From assembly GCA_964629765.1 (NCBI GenBank), contig CAZVTK010000008.1, positions 1 through 64,000 on the forward strand: 64,000 nt of DNA. Direction: 5' to 3'. Below the pieces are notes generated by a model. It was not told the origin of the DNA, did not search any database, and worked only from the letters and a program-made list of their open reading frames with translations. Below, piece after piece: positions 44,112 through 52,944 of this stretch. How positions within the stretch are numbered: position 1 is the stretch's first letter; each line of letters begins with the position of its first letter. A program made the translations under genes and the position numbers. This DNA is from RCIO01 sp964629765. GTDB taxonomy: Bacteria; Pseudomonadota; Alphaproteobacteria; Rhizobiales; Rhizobiaceae.

Positions 44112-45662
44112 ATGAAGTACGTCGCCACCATCGGCATCGGCATCCTCGCCTTCTCGGCGCTGTCGGCATTGGCGGTCTATCTCTACGGGCGTTTCGCCCG
44201 GCGCGACACCGGCGCTCCCGCGCACGCGCTGCCGCTCGCCGACGACAGCGAGATCGACCGGCTGTTCGCGCCGCTGACCGATGCCCGCAAGGGCGAGAGC
44301 GGCCTGCAACTGCTCGCCGAGAGCCTTCACGCCTTCGCCGCGCGCGCCCGCTCGGCGCGGGCCGCCGGCCGCAGCCTCGACCTCATGTACTATTACTGGA
44401 AGAAGGACCTGACGGGCACGCTGCTCGCCGGCGAGGTGCTGGACGCGGCCGACCGCGGCGTGCGCGTGCGCCTGCTGGTGGACGACATCAACCTCAAGGG
44501 CCGCGATGCCAACTATCTGTCGCTGGCCAGCCACGACAATGTCGATGTCCGCGTCTTCAACCCCTGCTGGAACCGCGTCGGCTCGCTCCAGCGCGGCTTC
44601 GAGCTCCTCTTCCGCGCCTTCTCGGCCACGCGCCGCATGCACAACAAGGCGTGGATCGCGGACGGCCGGCTGGCCATCGTCGGCGGGCGCAACATCGGCG
44701 ACGCCTATTTCGACGCCTCGGACACCTTCAACTTCCGCGACCTCGACCTCGCTATCGTCGGACCGGCCGTGGCGCAGGCGGAAGCCGTGTTCGACAGCTT
44801 CTGGAACAGCAACTGCGTGCTGCCCATCGGCTCGCTGCCGCGCATCGAGACCGGCGACCTCGCCGGCCTGCGCCGCGACATCGAGGCGGTGCGCGCCTCG
44901 GCCGGCGCCGCGCCGTTCCTGGAGCGGGTGAGAAGCGCGCCGTCGGTGCGCGCCGTGGTCGAGGAAGGCCCGCGCTTCCACTGGTGCGGCCGCGTCGAGG
45001 TGGTGGCCGATCCGCCGGGCAAATCGATGGGCGGCCACCGCGACGCATGGCTCTACAAGGCGATCTTCCCGGTCATGCGCTCGGCCGCCCGCAGCCTCGG
45101 CATCATCTCGCCCTACTTCATCCCCGGCCGGCGCGGCGTGCGCTCGCTGGTGGAGCTGGCGCGCAAGGGCGTGCACGTGACGGTGCTCACCAACTCGCTC
45201 GCCGCCACCGACGTGGCGGCCGTCCACGGCGCCTATGCGCGATACCGCCTGCCGCTGCTTGCCGCCGGCGTCAGGCTGCACGAGTTGCGCCCGCGCGCGC
45301 GCCGCGGCTCCATCTCGCTGTTCGGCTCGCGCGGCGCCAGCCTCCACACCAAGGCTTTCGTGGTCGACGGCCGCGCCGGCTTCGTCGGCTCGTTCAACTT
45401 CGACCCGCGCTCGATCTCGCTCAACACCGAGATGGGCGTGCTGTTCGAGGAACCCGAGCTGACCGGCGAGGTGACGCAGCATTTCGCCCAGCTCACCACC
45501 TCCTCGGCGAGCTGGCGGCTGGGGCGGCGGCGCGGCCGCCTCGTCTGGCACGAGGGCGCCGGCCACCCGCAGCCCGACCTGCGGCACGAGCCCGAGGCCG
45601 GCATGGGCAGGCGGATCGTGGCGCGCGTCGTCGGCTGGCTGCCGGTCGAATCCCAGCTCTGA
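44112..45662 (+). CDS. Phospholipase D-like / cardiolipin synthase family protein
   Basis: 516 residues. One N-terminal membrane segment (YVATIGIGILAFSALSALAV) and two HKD motifs: MHNKAWIADGRLAIVGGRN around residue 178 and LHTKAFVVDGRAGFVGSFN around residue 413. Each supplies His, Lys and Asp of the phosphatidyl-transfer site. It is slightly longer than ClsA-type enzymes. It is divergent from the EEP nuclease gene, with which it is often paired. Likely phospholipid synthesis or remodelling at the inner membrane. Confidence 0.9.
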   Translation: MKYVATIGIGILAFSALSALAVYLYGRFARRDTGAPAHALPLADDSEIDRLFAPLTDARKGESGLQLLAESLHAFAARARSARAAGRSLDLMYYYWKKDLTGTLLAGEVLDAADRGVRVRLLVDDINLKGRDANYLSLASHDNVDVRVFNPCWNRVGSLQRGFELLFRAFSATRRMHNKAWIADGRLAIVGGRNIGDAYFDASDTFNFRDLDLAIVGPAVAQAEAVFDSFWNSNCVLPIGSLPRIETGDLAGLRRDIEAVRASAGAAPFLERVRSAPSVRAVVEEGPRFHWCGRVEVVADPPGKSMGGHRDAWLYKAIFPVMRSAARSLGIISPYFIPGRRGVRSLVELARKGVHVTVLTNSLAATDVAAVHGAYARYRLPLLAAGVRLHELRPRARRGSISLFGSRGASLHTKAFVVDGRAGFVGSFNFDPRSISLNTEMGVLFEEPELTGEVTQHFAQLTTSSASWRLGRRRGRLVWHEGAGHPQPDLRHEPEAGMGRRIVARVVGWLPVESQL

Positions 45663-45788
45663 GCGCGCCGGCCGGAACGCACTGCCGCACCAATGTTTCC
45701 TTCGGGTAACACGGCCCCGACCGACCGGCACGCTATGGTTACCGCGCGGTTCTACATACGGCCACCGAAGAGACCGGGAGCCGCCGCG

Positions 45789-46172
45789 ATGTTCGCCGAC
45801 GCATCCATCCGAACCGAAGCCGCCGAAGCGGGATTTGACGTGCCGTCGCGCCCCCTGCACGGGCTGCGGCTGCGCGCCCGCATCGACGAGATGTTCGTCT
45901 TCTACGTTATTGCCGCCGCGCTGCTGGCGGCGATCGTCATCCCCGCCTGGCAGGCGGCGCAGGTGACGCCGGTCATCGAGCGCAAGGTCGAGATCGTGGA
46001 GATGGCGCGCAAGGGCGACCGGCTGGGCCATCCGGAAGCGGACACCGCCTGCGCGAATCCCGCGGGCGGCGACGCGGCGGCAGGATGCATTGTGGCGATC
46101 GTCCGCGACGGCGGCCGCGATCCGGCCGGCCCGTTGCCAACCGTCGAGTTTTCTGCGGCCGGAAACGGCTGA
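45789..46172 (+). CDS. Small single-span membrane protein, function unknown
   Basis: 127 residues. One transmembrane helix (MFVFYVIAAALLAAIVIPAW) lies near residue 40, followed by a short periplasmic or cytoplasmic tail with two cysteines. The ATG at 45789 has a GGGAG site about 9 nt upstream; the frame extends to 45693 without homology. No known family is recognised. It follows the phospholipase gene on the same strand. Confidence 0.6.
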   Translation: MFADASIRTEAAEAGFDVPSRPLHGLRLRARIDEMFVFYVIAAALLAAIVIPAWQAAQVTPVIERKVEIVEMARKGDRLGHPEADTACANPAGGDAAAGCIVAIVRDGGRDPAGPLPTVEFSAAGNG

Positions 46173-46219
46173 ACCCCATCCCTCCCGGGGGATTCAGGCG
46201 GCGGACCTGAGGTCGGCGA

Positions 46220-48301
46220 TCAGTTCGCGTGAGCGAGCTGGTCGCTGATCGCCGCCAGCACGCCGCGCGCATCCATCATCGTGAAGGGCTTTTCGAGCAC
46301 TTGCGGGCGCAGATGCGGCGCAAGCGCCTCGATCTCGCCGCGCGCGCCCATCATGTCGCCGGTCACGAGCACGAAGCGGCGCGCATAGTCCGGCCTGTAG
46401 GCGAGCAGCTCGCGATAGATCGAGATGCCGCTGGCCCACGGCATGCGCAGATCGCTGAACACCACGTCGGCGGCGAAGGCCGCGAGCTCGGCCTGCGCCC
46501 CGCGCCAGCCGCAGATGACGCGCGCCTCGATGCCCATGAGCTGCAATATGTCGGCCAGCGAACTGGCGACGTCGGGCTCGTCGTCCACGATCAGCGCGCG
46601 CCTGATGCCGGCCCAGTCGCCCTCCGCGGCTTTCTCCGCGTTGGCCGGCGCCCGGGAGGGCAGCTCGACCACGAAGCGCGCGCCGGTGGGCTCGGCCGGC
46701 TCATGCCAGATCCTGCCGTCGTGGCGCTCCACGATGCTGCGCGAGATGGACAGGCCGATGCCGGTGCCGACCCCCACCGCCTTGGTGGTGAAGTAGGATT
46801 CGAACACGCGCGAGGCGATGTCGGCCGGTATGCCGGGCCCGTTGTCCTCGACCGAAAAGCCGGCGACGTCGCCGCGCTGGTAGCTGCGCACCCTGATGCG
46901 CCGCTCGCCGGACTGCGTCATCAGCGCGTGCTGGCTGTTGACCAGAAGGTTGGCGACGACTTGCGTCAACTGGTCGGCGTCGGCCATGACGGTGAGCGGC
47001 CGGTCGGCCAGCTCGGGTTCGATGACGATGCCGCTGGAGCGGGCGCCGTAGGCGGTGATCTCCAGCGCCGCGCGCACCACCTGGTTGAGGTTCGTCTGCG
47101 CCTGCTGCGTCGGCTGCACGCGCACCATGCCGAGGAAGCTCTTGACGATGCGCCCGCAGCGCTCGGCGGCGGCGCGCACCTTCTCGGCGCGCGTGCGCGT
47201 CTGCGGGTCGGGCGCGAACTCGTAGAGCAGCGTCGACTGCGCCACCACCACGGCGAGCGGATTGTTCAGCTCGTGCGACACGCCGGCCAGCAGCGAGCCC
47301 ATCGCCGCCATCTTCTCGTTCTGGTGCAGCTTGTCGCGCTGGCGGTTGAGCTCCTCCTCCTGGTGGCGCTGGGCGCGCAGGTCACGGATCGACCCGGCAT
47401 AATATTGCCGGTCGCCGACCGACATCTCAGTGACGGTGATCTCGATCGGAAAGACGATGCCGTTGCGGTCCTGCGTGACCGATTCCATGCGGTGGCCGAC
47501 CATCGGCGCGCCGCGCATGGCCATGTATTCGCCGCCGGTGGCGAAACCCCTGCGATAGAAGCTCGGCACGATGGTGTTGAGCATGTCGCGGCCGAGGATC
47601 TCGGCGCGGCTCCAGCCGAACATGCGCTCGGCCGCCGGGTTGAACTCGACGATGCTGCCGGTCTGGTCGACGACGATGATGGCGTCGTAGGAGAGCTGGA
47701 GCATCGTGTGGCGGATGTTCTCGCTCACATGCGCGTCGGAAAGCTCGCGCTCGATGGCGTCGCCGACCGCCATGGCGGCGATCTCGATGCAGGCTTTCTC
47801 GTCGGCGGTCCATTCCCGCTCGGTCAGGCAGTCGTTGACAGCGACGCTGCCCCATACGTTGCGGAAGGCGAACACCGGCGCGGACAGGAACGACTTGATG
47901 TTCTGCCCCTCGAAATCGCCGCGCAAGAACCCTTCGAGCTCGCGCGTGTGGCCGGCGAAGATCTTGCCCTGCCGCACCTCCTGCCCCAGCCGGTCGAGCA
48001 GCGGATCGTTGTTCACCACGGCCTGCTCGATGACCGTGGGCGGCTTCAGGTCGAGCGGGAGGTCGCGGTCGACCCAATAGGCCGCGATCGACTGCTTGAT
48101 GCCCTCGCCGGGCACATCCTGAAGTCGGAACAGGATCGTGCGGTGCGTCCTGAGCGCGCCGCCGATCTCGCGCAGCACGTCGTCGAGCTGCTGCTTCCAG
48201 TCGTGGCTGTCGCGGAGCTGCCAGAGGATGCGCGCCGCGATGGCGGAAAGCCCGCCGTCGGGGTCGGGACCGCCCCGGCTCGCCGCGTGCGTGTCGATCA
48301 T
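46220..48301 (-). CDS. Hybrid sensor histidine kinase (GAF-PAS-HisKA-HATPase-REC)
   Basis: 693 residues, no membrane segment. Domains in order: GAF-like region about 20-190, PAS about 200-310 (SYDAIIVVDQTGSIVEFNPA), HisKA with His 343 in GVSHELNNPLAVVVA, HATPase with N box NLLVNSQHAL, G1 box VEDNGPGIP and G2 GVGTGIGLSI, and a C-terminal receiver with phosphoacceptor Asp 617 in FSDLRMP. The start ATG overlaps the stop of the OmpR-type regulator (ATGA), so both are co-translated. It senses a cytoplasmic signal through GAF/PAS domains. Confidence 0.93.
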   Translation of the reverse strand: MIDTHAASRGGPDPDGGLSAIAARILWQLRDSHDWKQQLDDVLREIGGALRTHRTILFRLQDVPGEGIKQSIAAYWVDRDLPLDLKPPTVIEQAVVNNDPLLDRLGQEVRQGKIFAGHTRELEGFLRGDFEGQNIKSFLSAPVFAFRNVWGSVAVNDCLTEREWTADEKACIEIAAMAVGDAIERELSDAHVSENIRHTMLQLSYDAIIVVDQTGSIVEFNPAAERMFGWSRAEILGRDMLNTIVPSFYRRGFATGGEYMAMRGAPMVGHRMESVTQDRNGIVFPIEITVTEMSVGDRQYYAGSIRDLRAQRHQEEELNRQRDKLHQNEKMAAMGSLLAGVSHELNNPLAVVVAQSTLLYEFAPDPQTRTRAEKVRAAAERCGRIVKSFLGMVRVQPTQQAQTNLNQVVRAALEITAYGARSSGIVIEPELADRPLTVMADADQLTQVVANLLVNSQHALMTQSGERRIRVRSYQRGDVAGFSVEDNGPGIPADIASRVFESYFTTKAVGVGTGIGLSISRSIVERHDGRIWHEPAEPTGARFVVELPSRAPANAEKAAEGDWAGIRRALIVDDEPDVASSLADILQLMGIEARVICGWRGAQAELAAFAADVVFSDLRMPWASGISIYRELLAYRPDYARRFVLVTGDMMGARGEIEALAPHLRPQVLEKPFTMMDARGVLAAISDQLAHAN

Positions 48302-49119
48302 TGGCCGGAGCCCGGCCCCGCAGGCCCCTGCCCTGCCGTTCCTTGCCCTGCTGGGCCATATCCGGCCGGCATCGCGAAGATGTATCCCTCGCCGCGAACG
48401 GTGCGCAGGAACTGCGGATTGGCCGGGTCCGTCTCGATCTTGCGGCGCAGGCGCATGATCCTGAGATCGAGCGCCCGCGAGGCTTCCGCGTCGTCATGGT
48501 GGCCGATGGCGTCGAAGATCGCGCCGCGCGACAGCACACGGTTGGGCCGGGCGAGCAGCACTTCCAGCACGTCGAACTCGCTCTTGGCGAGCTCGACCGC
48601 GCCGGCCGGCCCCGAGACGGTGCGGCTGTCAAGATCGGCCTGGAAGCTGCCGAAGCGGATGACGCGCCGGGCGGGCGCCGCAGCCTCTTCGACCCGCGCC
48701 GCCGGCTGCTGCGGCAGGCGGCGCATGACGCTGCGCACCCGCGCCAGCATCTCGCGCAATTCGTAGGGCTTCACCAGATAGTCGTCGGCGCCCAGCTCCA
48801 GCCCCACGACCCGGTCGATGGAGGTGCCGGCGGCGGTGGCGAAGATGAGCCCGATGGGCATGCGCGAGCGCAGCCAGCGGCCCAGCGACAGCCCGTCCTC
48901 GCCCGGCATGGCGATGTCGAGGATGGCGAGGTCGAACGTCTGCGTCTCCATGAGCGCGCGCATCTCGGCGGCGCTGCCGGCCGGCGTCACGTCGAAGCCG
49001 TTGGCCGTCAGATAGTCGGCCACCGCCTCGCGCAGGTCGGGCTCGTCCTCGACTATGGCAATCCGCGTGCGCAGTGTCTGGTCTCCGCTTTCCGCAGAAA
49101 GTAGGTTGGCTACGAACAT
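48298..49119 (-). CDS. OmpR-family response regulator
   Basis: 273 residues. Receiver acidic cluster E24/D25/E26, phosphoacceptor Asp 68 in AILDIAMPGEDG and Lys 117 in DDYLVKPYE, all intact. The winged-helix effector domain has LAKSEFDVLEVLLARPN and RTVRGEGYIFA. ATG 49119 was chosen; the open frame further upstream is antisense to the divergent gene. It is the cognate partner of the downstream hybrid kinase and probably regulates nearby genes. Confidence 0.92.
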   Translation of the reverse strand: MFVANLLSAESGDQTLRTRIAIVEDEPDLREAVADYLTANGFDVTPAGSAAEMRALMETQTFDLAILDIAMPGEDGLSLGRWLRSRMPIGLIFATAAGTSIDRVVGLELGADDYLVKPYELREMLARVRSVMRRLPQQPAARVEEAAAPARRVIRFGSFQADLDSRTVSGPAGAVELAKSEFDVLEVLLARPNRVLSRGAIFDAIGHHDDAEASRALDLRIMRLRRKIETDPANPQFLRTVRGEGYIFAMPAGYGPAGQGTAGQGPAGPGSGQ

Positions 49120-49167
49120 GATGTCCAGTATCGCGGTTTCGGTCTCGGGGGTAGTTGGAGTCGCATC

Positions 49168-49866
49168 ATGAGGCCCGTCATCGCGCTGCTCTGCGTGCCG
49201 CCCGATTTCAGCGCGCGCACGGGCGAATATCTCGAACGCCACGGATACGAGGTGCGCGTCGCGGCCGAGGCGTGGGAGGCCACGCGCCTGCTTGCCGAGT
49301 CGCGCATCGACGTCGCCGTGGCCGGCCCGGGCGAGCACGGCCTTGCGCTGATGCGCGGCTGCGCCGGCGAGACCGCCGCTCCCGCCTTCCTCATGCTGAC
49401 GTCGGGCCAGCCGGTGCTCGAAAGCGTGCTCGCCCTCGAGCTCGGCGCGGCCGATGCAGTGGAGCAGACGGTCACCGCGCGCGAGCTCGCCGCGCGCATC
49501 GCCGGCCTGCTGGCTCGCCGCGGCCACGCCGCGCGCGAGCTCATCCTCCTCGAAAATTCCACGGTCGACCTGCGGGCGGCCCTCGTCATGCACCGCTCCG
49601 GCGCGGAGGAGCTGCTGTCGCCCGGACAGGTGGCACTGCTGCGCCTGTTCATGTCGCGGCCCCGCACGGTGCTGACGCGCGACGACATCATGGCGGCCGC
49701 GCCGGCGGAAGCCGCCGAGGCGTTCGACCGCTCGATCGACTCGCGCATCGTCCGGCTGCGGCGCAAGCTGGGGACCGAAAGCATCGTCACCGTCAGGGGG
49801 GCCGGATATCGCTTCGACCCGCCGGGAGAGAGGAGCACCCGGCGGGTCGAGCACAGCGGCAATTGA
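49168..49866 (+). CDS. OmpR-like DNA-binding protein with degenerate receiver
   Basis: 232 residues. The C-terminal winged helix is intact (SPGQVALLRLFMSRPRTVLT, then SRIVRLRRKLG and VRGAGYRF). In the N-terminal receiver the acidic cluster is replaced by LCVPPD, the phosphoacceptor position by Gly 53 (DVAVAG, aligned with AILD of the neighbour), and the conserved Lys position is lost (AVEQTV). It therefore cannot be phosphorylated conventionally. It is divergent from the OmpR/kinase operon with only 48 bp between starts, so it may cross-regulate or antagonise the neighbouring regulator. Confidence 0.8.
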   Translation: MRPVIALLCVPPDFSARTGEYLERHGYEVRVAAEAWEATRLLAESRIDVAVAGPGEHGLALMRGCAGETAAPAFLMLTSGQPVLESVLALELGAADAVEQTVTARELAARIAGLLARRGHAARELILLENSTVDLRAALVMHRSGAEELLSPGQVALLRLFMSRPRTVLTRDDIMAAAPAEAAEAFDRSIDSRIVRLRRKLGTESIVTVRGAGYRFDPPGERSTRRVEHSGN

Positions 49867-49876
49867 GCGCCCCCGC

Positions 49877-50047
49877 TCAATAGCGCTGAACGAGATCCGC
49901 GGCCTGCACCATCGTCAGCCCGTATCCGGCGTCGACGGCGACGGGGCGCGGCTTCTGCACCATGATGCCGATCGCGGCGAGGCCGAGGACGGCCTGCGCG
50001 TAGAAGAGTCCGGCAATGGCGATGCCGGCGAAGCGTCCGGTCTTCAT
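49877..50047 (-). CDS. Small membrane peptide (56 aa), second of a pair
   Basis: It reads MKTGRFAGIAIAGLFYAQ and onward, with one hydrophobic helix followed by a short polar tail ending QRY. AAGGAGA lies just upstream of ATG 50047. The start overlaps the stop of the preceding 56-codon gene by ATGA. No known family. Confidence 0.6.
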   Translation of the reverse strand: MKTGRFAGIAIAGLFYAQAVLGLAAIGIMVQKPRPVAVDAGYGLTMVQAADLVQRY

Positions 50048-50214
50048 ATCTTTTCTCCTTGCACCACCCAGCCCGGCGGGCTGCTGATGGGCGGAACCAC
50101 GGGTCCGTCGGCCGCCGCCGGGAGGAGCAGCACGCCAAGGCTCACCGCACCGGCACTCACCATGCCGGCGCCCAGCAACCAGGCGATCAGTCCTCTCAGC
50201 GCAGTCATCGTCAT
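50044..50214 (-). CDS. Small membrane peptide (56 aa), first of a pair
   Basis: It begins MTMTALRGLIAWLLGAGM and forms one transmembrane helix, then a proline-rich tail PISSPPGWVVQ. GAGG precedes ATG 50214. It lies about 100 nt downstream of the L,D-transpeptidase gene on the same strand and directly couples to the next peptide gene. Possibly a cell-envelope accessory peptide. Confidence 0.55.
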   Translation of the reverse strand: MTMTALRGLIAWLLGAGMVSAGAVSLGVLLLPAAADGPVVPPISSPPGWVVQGEKI

Positions 50215-50315
50215 GAACCTCGGATCGTATTCTGGTTCCCGCGCCGTTGCCGGCTCATGCCGGGCTGCCGGCTCCGTGTTGCATCGCGTGAAACACGGGG
50301 GCCGGCGCGGCGGTT

Positions 50316-50801
50316 TCAATCGACGATGACGATGCTGGTGTTGCGCGGGCCGAACACGTCCACCAGCGTATAGAAATCCTGCGCGGCTTCGGGATGCAGG
50401 CGCACGCAGCCATGCGAGGCCGGCCGGCCGAGCTTCGCCACATGCGGGGTGGCATGCACCGCATAGCCGCCGTGAAAGAAGACGGAATGCGGCATCGGCG
50501 CGTTGTCGTAGGTCTTCGAGTACCACATCTCGTGCATGCGGGTCGGCTTGAACCTGCCGGTCGGGGTGACATGGCCCTTGCCGCCGGTCGAGACCTTCCA
50601 CTCGAAGACCGGCCGCCCGTCGACGGTCACCTCCATGCGCTGCTTCGAGATGCTGACGGTGGCGACGAGTTGCTGGGCGGCCGACGCCTCGGCGCTGCGG
50701 ATGCCGATGCCCTGCACCAGCACGGTCGCCATCAGCGTGCCCGCCAGCACGCCGACGAGATTGCGCGGCGCGAAAGCTCCCCCGAAATCGAAACTGAACA
50801 T
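50316..50801 (-). CDS. L,D-transpeptidase (YkuD domain)
   Basis: 161 residues with a signal region (about 40 residues) and the YkuD core: SISKQRMEVTVDG, WKVSTGGKGHVTPTGRF, and the catalytic motif HATPHVAKLGRPASHGCVRL with nucleophilic Cys. It cross-links peptidoglycan stems or attaches lipoproteins in the periplasm. GGAGG precedes ATG 50801. The two 56-aa peptide genes follow it. Confidence 0.92.
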   Translation of the reverse strand: MFSFDFGGAFAPRNLVGVLAGTLMATVLVQGIGIRSAEASAAQQLVATVSISKQRMEVTVDGRPVFEWKVSTGGKGHVTPTGRFKPTRMHEMWYSKTYDNAPMPHSVFFHGGYAVHATPHVAKLGRPASHGCVRLHPEAAQDFYTLVDVFGPRNTSIVIVD

Positions 50802-50934
50802 GACTGCCTCCAACGTTCTTATGTTCTGTTGGAGAGGGTTTTCGCGCAGCATTGTTTCGCCGGCATCGCGACAGCGCGACACAAGGTTTCGTTAACGTTT
50901 CAATTGAGGTTCGTTATGGCTTCGCCTTGCCAGG

Positions 50935-52026
50935 TTACGCGAACGCCGCCCGTGCGGCATGTTCGGCCGCCGCGACATCGGGCCTGGCGCCGAGCGCCGT
51001 CAGTCCGGCACCCGCCGCGCGCAGCGCTTCGAGCACCGGCTCGCGCCGCGCCCGCTCGCCGGTGTGGTTGAGGCGCACCAGCCCCGCGATGCCGACCGCC
51101 GCGTCGAGACCCGACGAGGGTTCCAGCCCGGCCAGGAACGCCGCGGCGTCCACGCCCTCCGGCAGCCGCGCCGCCGTGACGAGGTTCGATGCCATGGCGG
51201 CGTCCTCCACCCACAGGCTCAGCCCCAGCGCGGCAAGCCCCGCCCGCGCGGCGGCCGCCGCCCTCGCATGGCGCACGACCGCCGCATCGACCCCTTCCGC
51301 CTCGAAGCGGTGGAGCGCCGCCTTCAGCGCATGCCATTCGAGCGCCGACGGCATGCCCGGCAGCGCGCCGCGCCCGGCGTCGAGCCACAGCCGACGATGA
51401 TCCGTCAGCGACAGGATCGAGCCGGCCGGCGCATCCGGCCGGTCGAGCGCCCGCCATGCGGCTGCGCTGACCGAGACGGCCGACACGCCGGCCGGCCCGC
51501 CCAGAGATTTCTGTGGGCCGATGGCGCAGATGTCGATGCCGAGCGCGTCGACATCCAGCGCGTGGCCGCCCACCGAGGCCACCGCATCGGCGACCAGCAT
51601 GATGGGCCGGCCGCGCACCATCTCCGCGATCTCCGGCAGCGGGTTGAGGATGCCGGTGGCCGATTCGGCATGCACCATCGCGAGCAGGTTGGTCTGCGGC
51701 CACGCGTCCAGTGCCCTCGTTACCGCGTCGACGGTGATCGGCATGCCCCGATCCGCAACCAGGTCGCGCACCGTCGCCCCGCCGCGCCGCAGCCAGTTGC
51801 CGAACATGCCCCCGTACGGACTCGTCACGACGTTCAGCGCATGGACTTTTGGCGACGCAATGCTCGCCGCCGCCGCTTCCAGCGCGACGATGGCCTCGCC
51901 CTGAACGAGCAGGACGTCGCTCTCCGTACGCAGGATAGCCGCGAGCCGGTCGGCGATTTTTGCATAACCGTCGTTGGGGAACGGCGGCACGTCGAGCAGC
52001 ACCTTCGGATCGAAAGCCATGCTCAT
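50935..52026 (-). CDS. Class V pyridoxal-phosphate aminotransferase (alanine-glyoxylate-like)
   Basis: 363 residues. VHAESATGILNPL, LVADAVASVGG and the PLP Lys in GPQKSLGGPAG follow the alanine-glyoxylate / serine-pyruvate aminotransferase pattern. The start overlaps the upstream ABC ATPase stop (ATGA at 52023-52026), placing it in the peptide/opine transporter operon. It may transaminate the imported compound. Confidence 0.88.
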   Translation of the reverse strand: MSMAFDPKVLLDVPPFPNDGYAKIADRLAAILRTESDVLLVQGEAIVALEAAAASIASPKVHALNVVTSPYGGMFGNWLRRGGATVRDLVADRGMPITVDAVTRALDAWPQTNLLAMVHAESATGILNPLPEIAEMVRGRPIMLVADAVASVGGHALDVDALGIDICAIGPQKSLGGPAGVSAVSVSAAAWRALDRPDAPAGSILSLTDHRRLWLDAGRGALPGMPSALEWHALKAALHRFEAEGVDAAVVRHARAAAAARAGLAALGLSLWVEDAAMASNLVTAARLPEGVDAAAFLAGLEPSSGLDAAVGIAGLVRLNHTGERARREPVLEALRAAGAGLTALGARPDVAAAEHAARAAFA

Positions 52027-52808
52027 GCCCCCTGCCCTGCAAGCCGCAGACGCGGCACCGCCGCGACCAGCGCCCTGCCCGTTTGCGACCGCGGCGCGGC
52101 GACCACCTCGGCCGCCGGTCCCGCCTCGACGATCCGCCCGTGATCCATGACGGCGATGTCGTGGGCGATGGCGCGCACCACGGCGATGTCGTGGCTGACG
52201 AAGACATAGGCCGCGCCGGTCTCGCGCTGGAGATCGACCAGCAGGCGCAGCACCTGCCCCCGCACCGTCACGTCGAGCGCCGACACCGCCTCGTCCAGCA
52301 CCACCAGATCCGGCCGCGTGGCGATGGCGCGCGCAATCGCGATGCGCTGGCGCTGGCCTCCCGACACGTCGCGGATAGAGCGGCCCGCCAGCGCCGCCGG
52401 CAAGCCGACGCGGTCCAGCAGCGCCGCGATCGCCGCCGGCCGCGCGGCGGCATCGGCGATACCGTGGATGCGCAGCGGGTCGCCGATCGCCTCCGCCACC
52501 GTGGCGCGCGGATTGAAGGCGCCGAGCGGATCCTGGAACACCATCTGGATGCGCCTGCGCATCGCCCTGAGCGGCGCGCCCGACAGCGCGCGCAGGTCGG
52601 CGCCGGCAAAGCGGATCGTCCCGGCATCCGGCTCGACCAGCCGCAGGATCGCCCGCGCCAGCGTGGACTTGCCGCTGCCCGACGGCCCCACCAGCCCGAG
52701 CGTGCGGCCGGCCTCCAGCGCCAGCGACACGTCGTCCAGCGCGGTCACCCGCCGCCCGCCGGACGCGAAGGTCTTTTTGAGGTTCGAGACGTCGAGAAGC
52801 GGGGTCAT
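52023..52808 (-). CDS. Peptide/opine-type ABC transporter ATPase (DppF-like)
   Basis: 261 residues. Walker A GPSGSGKS, Q loop MVFQDPLGAFNP, signature VSGGQRQRIAIARAI, Walker B LVVLDEAVSALD, H-loop VSHDI. The start codon is ATG 52808, with a weak ribosome site. It is the fourth transporter gene, separated from the DppD-like gene by a long palindrome. Confidence 0.9.
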   Translation of the reverse strand: MTPLLDVSNLKKTFASGGRRVTALDDVSLALEAGRTLGLVGPSGSGKSTLARAILRLVEPDAGTIRFAGADLRALSGAPLRAMRRRIQMVFQDPLGAFNPRATVAEAIGDPLRIHGIADAAARPAAIAALLDRVGLPAALAGRSIRDVSGGQRQRIAIARAIATRPDLVVLDEAVSALDVTVRGQVLRLLVDLQRETGAAYVFVSHDIAVVRAIAHDIAVMDHGRIVEAGPAAEVVAAPRSQTGRALVAAVPRLRLAGQGA

Positions 52809-52835
52809 GCGAGCATCCGCAGAGCCGGCATGTCC

Positions 52836-52919
52836 GTTACCCTCCTCTGTCCTGCCGGACTGCCTGGCCCAAGCCACTTGTCTCGGGCCAGGCAGTCCGG
52901 CAGGACAGAGGAGGGTGAC
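52836..52919. repeat. 35-bp palindromic intergenic repeat
   Basis: Arms 52840-52870 and 52885-52915 are perfect reverse complements over 31 bp with a 14-nt loop; the stem extends to 35 bp with one G-U pair. It begins with the CTCTGTCCTGCCGGAC core common in rhizobial palindromic repeats. It sits between two operon genes and may attenuate transcription or stabilise upstream mRNA. Confidence 0.85.
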
Positions 52920-52944
52920 AGCCGCCGCGACATCGCAAACATCG

